Assembly (NCBI RefSeq): GCF_034259205.1
Contig: NZ_CP139487.1
Location: 3,596,001-3,660,000, forward strand
Source of the DNA: Peredibacter starrii
GTDB lineage: Bacteria; Bdellovibrionota; Bacteriovoracia; Bacteriovoracales; Bacteriovoracaceae
DNA: 64,000 bases
Reading direction: 5' to 3'
The position numbers and the translations under genes were made by a program. The number at the start of each line of letters is the position of its first letter. Within the stretch, counting starts at the first letter, position 1. Shown here piece by piece: positions 8,948 to 17,273 of this stretch. The notes beneath the pieces are model-generated. The model was not told the DNA's origin, did no database searches, and saw only the letters and a list, made by a program, of their open reading frames with translations.

Positions 8948-9632
8948 AGTACCTACTTAGGATTTTCCACTCTTCAGTGTTTCTGTATTTAAGGCGAAAT
9001 TCTTCTACGGTTTTAAGAAACTTCTGATGCTCACCCTGATTGTACTGAGCAAGTGCAAGCCATAGCTTGGCACCACGATAGAACTCAGACTTAGGATAAT
9101 TCTTCACCAGACGTTCAAGATGTTGTTCAGACCAGTCATAACGTTTACCAGTCTCAAAAGCGGCCACACCTGCTCCGAAAAGCACGCGGTCACTAACGAT
9201 TTCATGCTTAGGATGGCGAACGATCAGCTCATTATAAAACTGTGCTGACTTCTCATAATTTTTGAAGTGAAGTTCTTTCTCACCAATGGCCAGAAGCTTC
9301 TCTGGAGTCCATTTATAGATCTCGTAATTCACAAGATCGTTCGTGTCCATTTTGGGAACGCTGGCGATTTTTCTCACAGGAGTAGTGGCCGCGGGGGCCT
9401 TTGCTTGAGAAGCAAAATACTTATTCTTTGATTCAAGTTGTGAGATCTGATATTTGAGATCTGAGATCTGCACCTGGAGAAGACGATTCTCTTTGGCGAG
9501 AGCGAGTGCTTTCTTTTCGTACTGTAATTGGGCATCTAATTTCGCCATCACAGTTTTATCCATTCCTCCGAATTTCCAGAGAGAAAAGACATAGCCAAAT
9601 GCCAGAAGTAGAAACACAAAAAATAGCTTCAT
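8916..9632 (-). CDS. Membrane-anchored coiled-coil/TPR protein
   Basis: The 238-residue product has one N-terminal membrane helix (residues 3-17), a coiled coil around residues 30-75 (LAKENRLLQVQISDLKYQI), and C-terminal TPR-like helices (LLAIGEKELHFKNYEKSAQFYNEL onward), a layout like CpoB/YbgF proteins that work at the periplasmic face. No Tol-Pal genes are nearby. A GAGGG site precedes the ATG. Its last 32 nt overlap the start of the FecR-like gene, so both proteins are likely made together and may share an envelope task. Confidence 0.72.
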   Translation of the reverse strand: MKLFFVFLLLAFGYVFSLWKFGGMDKTVMAKLDAQLQYEKKALALAKENRLLQVQISDLKYQISQLESKNKYFASQAKAPAATTPVRKIASVPKMDTNDLVNYEIYKWTPEKLLAIGEKELHFKNYEKSAQFYNELIVRHPKHEIVSDRVLFGAGVAAFETGKRYDWSEQHLERLVKNYPKSEFYRGAKLWLALAQYNQGEHQKFLKTVEEFRLKYRNTEEWKILSRYYEDISYKIKQ

Positions 9633-9743
9633 AATTGACCCTCAGGGCTCCATTAAACTCGTTTATTTATCGGTAAATTGACTGAAATCTTTAGTTAAAG
9701 AATTTGGAAGAAAATGCCGATATCTGCAGCAGGAGTAATCAAT

Positions 9744-10163
9744 ATGGCTTTTCGCACACTTGGACTTTGTCTACTTTTCCTCTCAATTTCAGTAGTTGCC
9801 CATGCTAACCGTAGCCCGGCCGTAGAGGATTTCGTAGGGATCGAGATAGATCAGCCAGAAGCAACTCCACACGCCAGCGACACTCTCTTCAATCTTGAAC
9901 AAGACATGACTAAGCTTGAAGAATCGAGAACAAATCCACCTAAGCCTGAACTTGTAGAACCAAGTAAACCATGGAGTGCTTTCTCTATGCTTGCAGTGGT
10001 TTTAGGAGTTGGTTTACCGACTTTTGTATGGCTCACAATCATGGGTCACCTTCGTAAAAAGGCCACACTTGAAAGTGCTTCTAATCTGGAAGTGCTGGAG
10101 AAGTATCGTAAAGAAAGAGAACTGGCGAAACAAAGCGAAGAGTCTACTCGTAAAGCGTCTTAG
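9744..10163 (+). CDS. Secreted or membrane protein with one helix, unknown function
   Basis: The 139-residue product has a signal peptide (MAFRTLGLCLLFLSISVVAHA), a Pro/Glu-rich periplasmic stretch, a membrane helix at about residues 76-97 (MLAVVLGVGLPTFVWLTIMG), and a charged cytoplasmic tail. The ATG at 9744 is used because AGGAG lies 8 nt upstream; an earlier ATG at 9714 would put 10 extra residues before the signal. No family is recognised. It converges with the next gene, overlapping it by 4 nt at the stop codons. Confidence 0.65.
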   Translation: MAFRTLGLCLLFLSISVVAHANRSPAVEDFVGIEIDQPEATPHASDTLFNLEQDMTKLEESRTNPPKPELVEPSKPWSAFSMLAVVLGVGLPTFVWLTIMGHLRKKATLESASNLEVLEKYRKERELAKQSEESTRKAS

Positions 10164-10801
10164 AAGCGCTCCCACTCTCCCCGACTTTTGTATTTCATGA
10201 TTCGTTGAATGTGATTGTACATCACGGCGATTTCGCGCACGCCATCTCCATCAACATCGTAAACGTTCACGTTATAATCGCGACGCCAGTACTGCTCCCG
10301 CTGGGCCTCTTTTTCGTGATAAAAATGTGGCCCTTCAGTCATTGAAATGTTGTTGAGATCATTGTCCTCAAAGGAAAGAACATAGATTCTGCCAGTTGAT
10401 TCAAAACGCTTTCCCTTGGTACTTCCTTCATCCAGGAAAACAATCGCGACCTTGACCTTTTGGGAAATATTCACGAGTTTGATTTTATAAATAGCACTCT
10501 CGGACCCCATTGCGAGCATCTTACCCTCAAAGATTTTTCTCTGAGAAGGATCGCGGATTTCGAGCCAATCTACCCCGTCCCTTTTTTGAGGGATGATAGA
10601 TTCCTCAAAACCGTCGCCGTTTAAATCGTAACGATAAGAAGATCCCTGGACATTGAATTGGGGAAGGAAGGTCTCTTTGTGTTCTTCACCCAATTTTGGG
10701 AGTTCCCCAGTGAGAATCTGGCGAAAATAGCGTTCATCCTGAGAAAAACCCAGTCCGGAATAAACCAGCAGAACTAACAAAAAGAGCCAATGATGCACCA
10801 T
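10160..10801 (-). CDS. Secreted protein with two DxDGDG calcium-binding-type motifs
   Basis: From ATG 10801 the product is 213 residues with a signal peptide (MVHHWLFLLVLLVYSGLGFS). Two motifs, DLNGDGFEE and DVDGDGVRE, resemble the calcium loops of FG-GAP/VCBS or EF-hand-like repeats, one near each end of the mature protein. A longer frame reaches 10912 but would run into the divergent gene at 10863 and put 37 residues before the signal peptide, so the shorter start is preferred. No catalytic motif is visible. Confidence 0.66.
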   Translation of the reverse strand: MVHHWLFLLVLLVYSGLGFSQDERYFRQILTGELPKLGEEHKETFLPQFNVQGSSYRYDLNGDGFEESIIPQKRDGVDWLEIRDPSQRKIFEGKMLAMGSESAIYKIKLVNISQKVKVAIVFLDEGSTKGKRFESTGRIYVLSFEDNDLNNISMTEGPHFYHEKEAQREQYWRRDYNVNVYDVDGDGVREIAVMYNHIQRIMKYKSRGEWERF

Positions 10802-10862
10802 GAGTCCATTGTAACTTAAAGTTCCGTTTGTTAGTATCTTCTGGTTTAAAGGAAGGTTTTGC

Positions 10863-11633
10863 ATGATTATTTCGCTCGGTTTTATCCGTTCTTCTAGCCA
10901 AGTGCTGATCAAGGAACTTAATTGGCTTCAAAATAGCCTTGAGACTCGAATTATCGACGTTACTGATCTTGCTGATCAAAACCTCCAGGCTTTATTTATC
11001 CACGATAATGAGCACTACAGCTCGCTAGTGAGCCTTCTTGAAAAAGAAAAGGCCTTCTACCCTATCCTGGACGCTAATGACGAAAACCTAACCCTATCTT
11101 CTTTTGAATCAATGCCTGCTCAGCAGTTCCGCGATATTTACCTGAAGGTACTTAACCGCTGGACCATGCACCAGAACTTCAGCTCTATTGAGAATGTTTG
11201 GAAAATCACGAATCACTTCCGTGAACTTTGGAAAAAAGACCGTATCACGTTCTTTGAAGAGTTCTGGTACTGGATGAAGAGAAACATCGGTGCAACTGAA
11301 ATGACGATGCTTTTCAACGATGTGATTTCGACTGAAGAGAAAGATGAGAACAACGAGAAGAAAGAACGTCCAAAACTTACTACCTCTCTTCTTTCTGGTA
11401 CTAAGAAATGTAATTTCCAACAAGGTGCCGCCAAAGAAAGAGAACTTATGGCGAGCTACATTGATAAATTCCATGATGTATTCGAAGTAACTGAATTCAA
11501 TCCATCGAAAGGTCAGTTCGTAGCAACTGCTCAGATTGAAAGAAGCCCGATTATGTTTATGGCGAGAACTGCTCAGTTGAATCAGTTGCAGAGAACTGTT
11601 TTAGCGGCGGTGTTTAACGGACTGCAAGTTTAA
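10863..11633 (+). CDS. Protein of unknown function, cytoplasmic
   Basis: I do not recognise this 256-residue protein. It has no signal peptide or membrane helix. The first 75 residues alternate beta and helix (MIISLGFIRSS, ALFIHDNEHYSSLVSLLE) somewhat like a receiver domain but without the phosphorylation residues. The middle is helical and Trp-rich (LNRWTMHQNF, FFEEFWYWMKRN), followed by an EKKE-rich linker and a final domain that begins with KFHDVFEV and could be PilZ-like (EFNPSKGQFVA); that is a weak guess. GGAAGG precedes the ATG, and a strong terminator follows. Confidence 0.68.
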   Translation: MIISLGFIRSSSQVLIKELNWLQNSLETRIIDVTDLADQNLQALFIHDNEHYSSLVSLLEKEKAFYPILDANDENLTLSSFESMPAQQFRDIYLKVLNRWTMHQNFSSIENVWKITNHFRELWKKDRITFFEEFWYWMKRNIGATEMTMLFNDVISTEEKDENNEKKERPKLTTSLLSGTKKCNFQQGAAKERELMASYIDKFHDVFEVTEFNPSKGQFVATAQIERSPIMFMARTAQLNQLQRTVLAAVFNGLQV

Positions 11634-11645
11634 TCCAAAATAAAA

Positions 11646-11673
11646 AAGGCCACGAAAGTGGCCTTTTTTTTTG
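11646..11673 (+). terminator. Intrinsic terminator
   Basis: GGCCAC (11648-11653) and GTGGCC (11658-11663) close on a GAAA tetraloop followed by nine T residues, 12 nt after the preceding stop codon. The A run on the left may let it act weakly on the opposite strand too. Confidence 0.9.
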
Positions 11674-11890
11674 TAATTCATTTTCATTTCAAATAGTTTC
11701 ATTTTTAGAAAATCATTAAATTCAGACTTCAATCAACTACTTCTTGGCAATCAAACTTGATATTCCAATTTGGAAGATCAAAAAGGTGATATCAATTATT
11801 TAAAATAGTTTTCGAGAGATTAGATAGTCTTGAAGCAGAAACACCAATCCTTCCACATAAGCGCAAAAGGATTGGACTAAAAAATAAGGA
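11674..11890. other. AT-rich intergenic stretch with one inverted repeat
   Basis: No coding frame or tRNA is visible. A 9-bp inverted repeat, CCAATCCTT (11844-11852) and AAGGATTGG (11867-11875), stands just past the end of the minus-strand HIT gene. It has no T run on either side, so it is at most an RNA 3'-end structure. Confidence 0.4.
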
Positions 11891-12235
11891 CTAACTTCCA
11901 AAATGCCCTAACGGCTCCCCAGCAAGAACATGAAAGTGAGTATGAAAAACTGTCTGGCCCGCATTCGGTCCAAGGTTTGTCACAACTCTGAATCCGCCTT
12001 TTTCAAGACCTTCGTTCATGGTGTAAGTGCGAATAGCATTAAACACATCTGAAAGCTCTTTAGGATCGTTTTTAGCGAGATCATTAATGTCTTTAGTGTG
12101 CGACTTATGAATAAAGAGCTGATGAATCTTCGCCTGAGGACGCAGGTCCTTAAAGCCAATCACGGTTTCATTTTCAAAAATCTTAGTTGAAGGAATTTCA
12201 CCCTTAACAATTTTACAGAAAATGCAGTCGCTCAT
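11891..12235 (-). CDS. HIT-family nucleotide hydrolase (HinT type)
   Basis: HIT proteins hydrolyse AMP-linked phosphoramidates and related nucleotides. The 114-residue product opens with CIFCKIVKGEIP, typical of the HinT branch, and carries the histidine triad in VFHTHFHVLAG near its C-terminus, complete with all three His. It starts 1 nt after the murA stop and is therefore in the murA transcript. The physiological substrate is not known for most bacterial members. Confidence 0.93.
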   Translation of the reverse strand: MSDCIFCKIVKGEIPSTKIFENETVIGFKDLRPQAKIHQLFIHKSHTKDINDLAKNDPKELSDVFNAIRTYTMNEGLEKGGFRVVTNLGPNAGQTVFHTHFHVLAGEPLGHFGS

Positions 12236-12236
12236 A

Positions 12237-13502
12237 TTACCCCTTCACGCGCTCGATTTTGGCACCGAGCCCAGTTAGTTTCTCGTCGATTTTCTCATAA
12301 CCACGATCCAGATGGTAGACACGCTGAATTTCACTCTGACCTTGGGCCACAAGTGCGCAAAGAATAAGTGCAGCAGATGCTCTTAAGTCCGTACACATTA
12401 CTGGTGCAGCACTTAAAGATTCCACGCCTTCAATCGTCGCAGAGTTACCTTTAATCGTTACCTTTGTACCCATACGTGCCATCTCCGGAACGTGCATGAA
12501 ACGGTTTTCAAAAATTGTTTCAGTCACAACCGAATTACCATCAACCACACTCATGAGCGCCATCATCTGGGCCTGAACGTCAGTTGGAAAACCTGGATAA
12601 GGAGCAGTATCAATGATGGCACCTTTTAGACGGTTTGATTTTTTCACATGAACAAAATCATTTCCAAGTTCAAGGTTCGCACCCATCTTCGTCAGAGTAT
12701 CTAAAACGTTTGTTAAGTGCTTCGGATTGAAGCCTTCAACTTTCACATCTCCACCACTCATAATACCTGCGATGATAAATGTGGCGGCCTCAATACGGTC
12801 ACCAATCACGCGGTATGGTTTAGCAGGAGCTTTTAGTTTTTTGATGTCCATTCCATGAATGGTGATGCGAGATGTTCCAGCACCTTCAATATTTACACCT
12901 TGAGCGATTAAGAAATCAGCAAGGTCATCAATCTCTGGCTCCATTGCTGCGTTCTCAATAACTGTTTCACCTTCGGCAAGAACTGCGGCCATCATGATGT
13001 TCTCAGTGGCACCAACACTTGGGAAAGGAAGAGTAACAACAGCACCTTTAAGCTTGTCGCATTTCGCTTTGATGTAACCATTCTCAATTTGAATTTCAGC
13101 GCCAAGTTTTTCCATTCCCATCAAGTGAATATCAACTGGACGAGCACCAATGGCACAACCTCCAGGAAGAGAAACCGAAGCAACACCATAACGAGCAAGA
13201 AGAGGTCCAAGTACCAGAACCGAAGCTCTCATGGTTTTTACCAGTGAGTAGTCTGCGTGTTGATTTTCTAAGTGTGAAGCATCAAGCACAATTTCGTCAC
13301 CTGACTTCGAAACTTTCACACCCATGCTCTGAAGTAGTTTTACAATCGTTCCAACGTCCATGAGATCAGGAATCTTTGTGAACGTTACTGGATATGGACA
13401 CAGAAGTGTTGCCGCTAGAATTGGTAGAGTTGCGTTTTTAGCTGAAGATATATGAACAGATCCCTTTAATTGACATGGGCCCGTTACGAGTAGTTTATCC
13501 AT
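12237..13502 (-). CDS. murA: UDP-N-acetylglucosamine 1-carboxyvinyltransferase
   Basis: MurA transfers enolpyruvate from PEP to UDP-GlcNAc, the first committed step of peptidoglycan synthesis in the cytoplasm. The start at 13502 gives 421 residues, the usual length; the longer frame to 13532 adds 10 unconserved residues. The catalytic Cys at position 116 lies in LPGGCAIGARPVD, so the enzyme should be of the fosfomycin-sensitive type. KNATLPILAA near the N-terminus is the conserved substrate-binding stretch. The HIT gene follows. Confidence 0.96.
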   Translation of the reverse strand: MDKLLVTGPCQLKGSVHISSAKNATLPILAATLLCPYPVTFTKIPDLMDVGTIVKLLQSMGVKVSKSGDEIVLDASHLENQHADYSLVKTMRASVLVLGPLLARYGVASVSLPGGCAIGARPVDIHLMGMEKLGAEIQIENGYIKAKCDKLKGAVVTLPFPSVGATENIMMAAVLAEGETVIENAAMEPEIDDLADFLIAQGVNIEGAGTSRITIHGMDIKKLKAPAKPYRVIGDRIEAATFIIAGIMSGGDVKVEGFNPKHLTNVLDTLTKMGANLELGNDFVHVKKSNRLKGAIIDTAPYPGFPTDVQAQMMALMSVVDGNSVVTETIFENRFMHVPEMARMGTKVTIKGNSATIEGVESLSAAPVMCTDLRASAALILCALVAQGQSEIQRVYHLDRGYEKIDEKLTGLGAKIERVKG

Positions 13503-13691
13503 TGATTTCCGCCTTGAAGTAGGATGAATCAATTTTATGAGGAAAGTAAGATAGAGAAAAGCGGTAATTCATTTCAAGTAAGGCGTCATATTTCTTTTAG
13601 ATCCAAGGATCTGGCCCTAGGAAATTGTGGCATGACTCTTGGACTAAAGGTCATCTTTAAGACCCCCTGTCCAAAAGGTGCCAGGTTGAAG

Positions 13692-13892
13692 ATGGATAAG
13701 TTATTGGAAGAGCTGATTAGGAAGTACGAAGTTCACCTTCAAGATGGGCTGGATTGTCTTGCAGACATGAGAAAAGGGTCTACGAATTACCAAACTCAAT
13801 TCAGCATTAATTCCATTTGGAGAATGCTATTAAAAGATTTAAGAGAATTATCCGATAAGGTCCAACATGATAGTCATAAAAAAGGACAGTGA
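13692..13892 (+). CDS. Small helical protein, unknown function
   Basis: From ATG 13692 the product is 66 residues, mostly amphipathic helix (MDKLLEELIRKYEVHLQDGL, then INSIWRMLLKDLRELS). The frame is open to an ATG at 13524, giving 122 residues, but the extra part overlaps the murA leader and looks less protein-like. AGG lies about 7 nt upstream of the shorter start. It overlaps the next gene by 26 nt in another frame, so the pair is probably one unit. No family is recognised. Confidence 0.5.
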   Translation: MDKLLEELIRKYEVHLQDGLDCLADMRKGSTNYQTQFSINSIWRMLLKDLRELSDKVQHDSHKKGQ

Positions 13893-14205
13893 AGATTTCA
13901 AACGATTAAGCTTAGAAGTGCTTGATGCGTGTCCAGTGAATACTTCAAAAGAGTTTATGGATGGATACATCGATTTCGTTGATGCAATCTTCGAGGAACT
14001 AGAAGGTTTTTCTAATATCTTTTGGAATTACAGAGCAGGAACCTGTGAGATTGACTTCGAGTTAATCTTTGATAGTGCCAATAAAACCGTTACCAAAAGA
14101 TCTTCCTCAATCGAATTCCTGAGAGGCGCCAGACTCGCTGAAAAAGAAACCCTCGCCGCAATGATCTTCGCCTTTAAGTTCGAACCCAAGCACCAAGAAG
14201 CTTAG
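13867..14205 (+). CDS. Small acidic protein, unknown function
   Basis: The 112-residue product is cytoplasmic, acidic, and has no domain I can name. Its middle is aromatic-rich (DGYIDFVDAIFEEL, NIFWNYRAG) and its C-terminus is helical. It starts inside the end of the preceding small gene and ends 4 nt into the end of prmC on the other strand. The two small genes may act together, but nothing in sequence shows how. Confidence 0.6.
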   Translation: MIVIKKDSEDFKRLSLEVLDACPVNTSKEFMDGYIDFVDAIFEELEGFSNIFWNYRAGTCEIDFELIFDSANKTVTKRSSSIEFLRGARLAEKETLAAMIFAFKFEPKHQEA

Positions 14206-15059
14206 GCTTTCTTCCCTCTCAAGAAGCGGTTACTTCCACCAAAATCTTTTATCACGATGACTTCCTGAAAACTAAGCTCTTTCAAAATCTTTGCTTGTGC
14301 TTCAAGCTCCAGCTCATGCCCTTCCATCATGAAGACTCCACCAGGCAGCAAGTGATCGCGAACCTGAGTAAAGAAGGTTGTAAACCAGGCATTATAGTTT
14401 TGGTCATCTAAGAAAAGCGCCATATGTGGTTCATGCATATCAACTTGTTGGTGAACTAAGTCACGGTGACTCTTAGACTTGATGTATGGAGGATTAGAGA
14501 CAATCAGTTCAAAGGACTCATGCACCTCTTTCAATCTATCTGACTTTAGAAACTCACAACGATCTAAAAGGCGAAGCCTTCTGGCATTGGTTTGTGCCAC
14601 TTTTAAAGCGTCTGGAGAAAGATCAACTCCAAGACCAGTCAAGGCCACATTTTTTAAAAGAAGCGAGAGAAGAATCACTCCACTTCCTGTCCCTACATCC
14701 AGCACATTGGAGTAAGACTTTTTCTCTCTCACGAGAATATCCACGAACTCTTCAGTTTCAGGTCTTGGAATAAGAACTCGAGAATTCACATAAAAAACAT
14801 TCTCGTAGAATTCGGCCTTCTCCAGCAGATAAGCAAAGGGAATGCCTTTCAAAAAATCGTTTTCTAATTCTTTTGTGGTTTTAACTGAGACCGAACAACT
14901 CGCCTGATCAAGGGCGAGCTTGGGATGAGTTAAGCGGTGTTTTAAAATGTCCTGAACTTCTCGCAAAAAGCGCTGAAGATTTAAACCAGGATAATGATGA
15001 CCTAACTCAGTTTCACGCTGATAAAAGAAGGAACTCCAGGATTCTCTGAGAGTTTCTAT
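14202..15059 (-). CDS. prmC: Release factor glutamine methyltransferase, probable ATA start
   Basis: PrmC (HemK) methylates the Gln of the GGQ motif in release factors RF1 and RF2. Visible motifs are VLDVGTGSGVILLSLL for S-adenosylmethionine binding and the substrate-binding NPPY. The frame has a TTG at 14966, but starting there would lose about 31 residues that align well with the N-terminal helices of PrmC (LRES... then the helix ahead of FLREVQDIL). In-frame, the only plausible start is ATA at 15057-15059, which overlaps the prfA stop TAG and has AAGGGA about 7 nt upstream. With it the protein is 285 residues, normal for PrmC. The prfA-prmC order is widely conserved. Function is firm, start less so. 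Confidence 0.88.
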   Translation of the reverse strand: METLRESWSSFFYQRETELGHHYPGLNLQRFLREVQDILKHRLTHPKLALDQASCSVSVKTTKELENDFLKGIPFAYLLEKAEFYENVFYVNSRVLIPRPETEEFVDILVREKKSYSNVLDVGTGSGVILLSLLLKNVALTGLGVDLSPDALKVAQTNARRLRLLDRCEFLKSDRLKEVHESFELIVSNPPYIKSKSHRDLVHQQVDMHEPHMALFLDDQNYNAWFTTFFTQVRDHLLPGGVFMMEGHELELEAQAKILKELSFQEVIVIKDFGGSNRFLRGKKA

Positions 15060-16126
15060 TCTTCTGTCCCTTGAAGAAGGATCGCCTGGTTGTGAGCAAT
15101 CAAAGCGTCGATTACTTCATCAACGTCGCCGTTCATGAAGGCAGGAAGGTTATAAATCGTATAGTTGATTCGGTGATCTGAAATACGACCCTGAGGATAG
15201 TTATATGTTCTGATACGTTCAGAACGGTCACCCGTACCTACGAGACCTTTTCTCATAGAAGCTTCCTTGTTGGCCGCTTCCTGAACTTTTAAGTCATAGA
15301 GTTTTGTTTTTAAAATTTTGAACGCTTTCTCTTTGTTCTTCAACTGAGAACGCTCATCCTGCATGGCAATTACGATACCAGTAGGAATGTGAGTAAGACG
15401 AACCGCTGAATCGGTGGTGTTTACTGACTGACCACCCGAACCTGATGAACGGTAAACGTCCACGCGGATTTCGTTCATATCAAGCACGATGTCCCCTACT
15501 TCGTCTGCTTCAGGCATTACGGCCACTGTAATCGTTGAAGTATGGATACGGCCCTGAGCTTCGGTATCAGGAACACGTTGAACACGGTGTACACCCGATT
15601 CATATTTCATCTTCGAGTAAACTTTTTCACCCGAAACGTTCACGATGATCTCTTTAAGACCTCTGTCACCTTCTGAAATTGATACAACTTCAGAGCGCCA
15701 GCCTTTACCGTTGAAATAGTTTTTATACATACGCCAAACATCTGCCACGAAGATAGAAGCTTCGTCACCGCCGGCACCAGCACGAATCTCAAGGATTACG
15801 TTACGATCGTCGTTTGGATCTTTTGGAAGAAGAAGAAGTTTAAGCTCGTGCTCTACTGTTGGTAGGCCCTTTTCAAGCTCGGCGAGTTCTTCCTTCGCCA
15901 TTTCACGCATCTCTTCATCTTTTTCATTATGAATGATGTCTTTGTTGCCTTCGATATCAGCAACCATCTTTTTATATTCTTTGTATTTGATAACGATAGG
16001 TTCAAGGTTCGCGCGTTCTGCGTTTGTCTCTCTTAATTCTTGAGCACGATCATAAAGTGAGGGATCGGCCAATCTTTCAGTTAGAATTTCAAAACGTCTG
16101 ACAACAGCATCTAATTTATCGAACAC
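15056..16126 (-). CDS. prfA: Peptide chain release factor 1
   Basis: RF1 reads UAA and UAG stop codons and triggers peptide release on the ribosome. The 356-residue protein carries the GGQ motif in SSGSGGQSVN near residue 230 and the codon-reading PxT motif as PDT in RVPDTEAQGRIHTS, the RF1 rather than RF2 type. RAGAGGDEA is also conserved. It lies between yqhQ and prmC, whose product modifies the GGQ glutamine, and its TAG stop overlaps the presumed prmC start. Confidence 0.97.
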   Translation of the reverse strand: MFDKLDAVVRRFEILTERLADPSLYDRAQELRETNAERANLEPIVIKYKEYKKMVADIEGNKDIIHNEKDEEMREMAKEELAELEKGLPTVEHELKLLLLPKDPNDDRNVILEIRAGAGGDEASIFVADVWRMYKNYFNGKGWRSEVVSISEGDRGLKEIIVNVSGEKVYSKMKYESGVHRVQRVPDTEAQGRIHTSTITVAVMPEADEVGDIVLDMNEIRVDVYRSSGSGGQSVNTTDSAVRLTHIPTGIVIAMQDERSQLKNKEKAFKILKTKLYDLKVQEAANKEASMRKGLVGTGDRSERIRTYNYPQGRISDHRINYTIYNLPAFMNGDVDEVIDALIAHNQAILLQGTEE

Positions 16127-16148
16127 GGGAATTTTCCTTCAGGGATTA

Positions 16149-17273
16149 CTACTCTAAGAATTCTTTCAGAGTCGAATTGGTAGTTTCAATTTCGGTGATG
16201 TTCTGGATATCAATTTCTTCCAGGTTCAACACTTTGCTTTTAGCATCTTTAAGATTGTATTTGTCCTCTAGAAACAACACGGCCTTGATCGAAGAAAGAG
16301 CAACTTCAAGTTGCTGATCATCCGGCTCTTTAGTCGTTAATTTCTGAAGAAGCATACCCGGAGCACTCATTGCTCTTGCCCACCATTGATCAGAACACTT
16401 ACCAGCAGTTTTAATAAGCTCATAGCTGATACCAGCAACTGGTAACATCAATGCCACTTTAAACAACACGGCCACAACGTGACGAAGAATTGGTGGAAGA
16501 TTTGTTCCGATCGGTACCAGAGTGAATACCGCAGAGAACATGATGATCGAAATCAGAATTAAAAAGAAGATGAAACTTGTACCGCAACGTGGGTGAAGAG
16601 TTGTGAACTTACGAGCATTATCAACCGTAAGATCCATTCCTGCTTCAAATGTCGCAATCGATTTATGTTCGGCCCCGTGATATTGAAACACGCGATAAAC
16701 GTCTTTCATAAACGAGATACCCCAAATGTAACTGACGAAGATAATTGCTTTCACGACACCGTCGACAGCATGGAAGGCAAAACTATCAAGTGTCCAGCTC
16801 TGACCGAACAAGTCACCGATAGCAAACGCAATCATATGAGGAGCAAATACGAATAAACCGATACCAAAAGAAAAAGACACGGCCATTGTTAGGAAAGTGG
16901 CGATATCAACTTTCTCTTTCTTCTTTTGAGAAGCCTCGAACTCCTCAATCGTTTTACCCTTTTTAAGGGCCTTTTCTCTTTCTTCTTCTGCCATAGCAAT
17001 GTTGGCAGAATAATTTAGTGACACCAGACCATTGGCCATAGTTTCAACTAACATCAGAACACCACGCAGACCTGGCTTCTTTAAGAAATCGAGTTTTTTC
17101 GAGAGACCATACCATTGGTCGCGACGAAGACGAATGCTTCCATCCGGCTTTCTAACCGCAACAACAAATGCGTTTGGAGATCTCATCATCACTCCCTCAA
17201 TAACGGCCTGTCCACCGATAGAGGTATATTGCTTCGTCGTGAGAAGAATGATGCGTTTTAAGGTCTTAATCAT
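16149..17273 (-). CDS. DUF1385 (YqhQ-like) membrane protein
   Basis: The 374-residue protein belongs to DUF1385, a family of integral membrane proteins with conserved His/Glu/Cys motifs and no settled function. Visible family motifs are [14 protein letters not shown] near residue 20, YHGAEHKSI, and [10 protein letters not shown]. At least four hydrophobic segments are evident (about residues 130-155, 170-190, 235-260, 275-300). The C-terminus has an acidic extension of about 60 residues. It overlaps the rho stop by 4 nt and precedes prfA by 22 nt, a position shared by many DUF1385 genes. Confidence 0.88.
   Translation of the reverse strand: MIKTLKRIILLTTKQYTSIGGQAVIEGVMMRSPNAFVVAVRKPDGSIRLRRDQWYGLSKKLDFLKKPGLRGVLMLVETMANGLVSLNYSANIAMAEEEREKALKKGKTIEEFEASQKKKEKVDIATFLTMAVSFSFGIGLFVFAPHMIAFAIGDLFGQSWTLDSFAFHAVDGVVKAIIFVSYIWGISFMKDVYRVFQYHGAEHKSIATFEAGMDLTVDNARKFTTLHPRCGTSFIFFLILISIIMFSAVFTLVPIGTNLPPILRHVVAVLFKVALMLPVAGISYELIKTAGKCSDQWWARAMSAPGMLLQKLTTKEPDDQQLEVALSSIKAVLFLEDKYNLKDAKSKVLNLEEIDIQNITEIETTNSTLKEFLE

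Noticed and set aside
11844-11875. 9-bp inverted repeat after the HIT gene as a terminator
   Set aside because: The loop is 14 nt and neither side has a T run.
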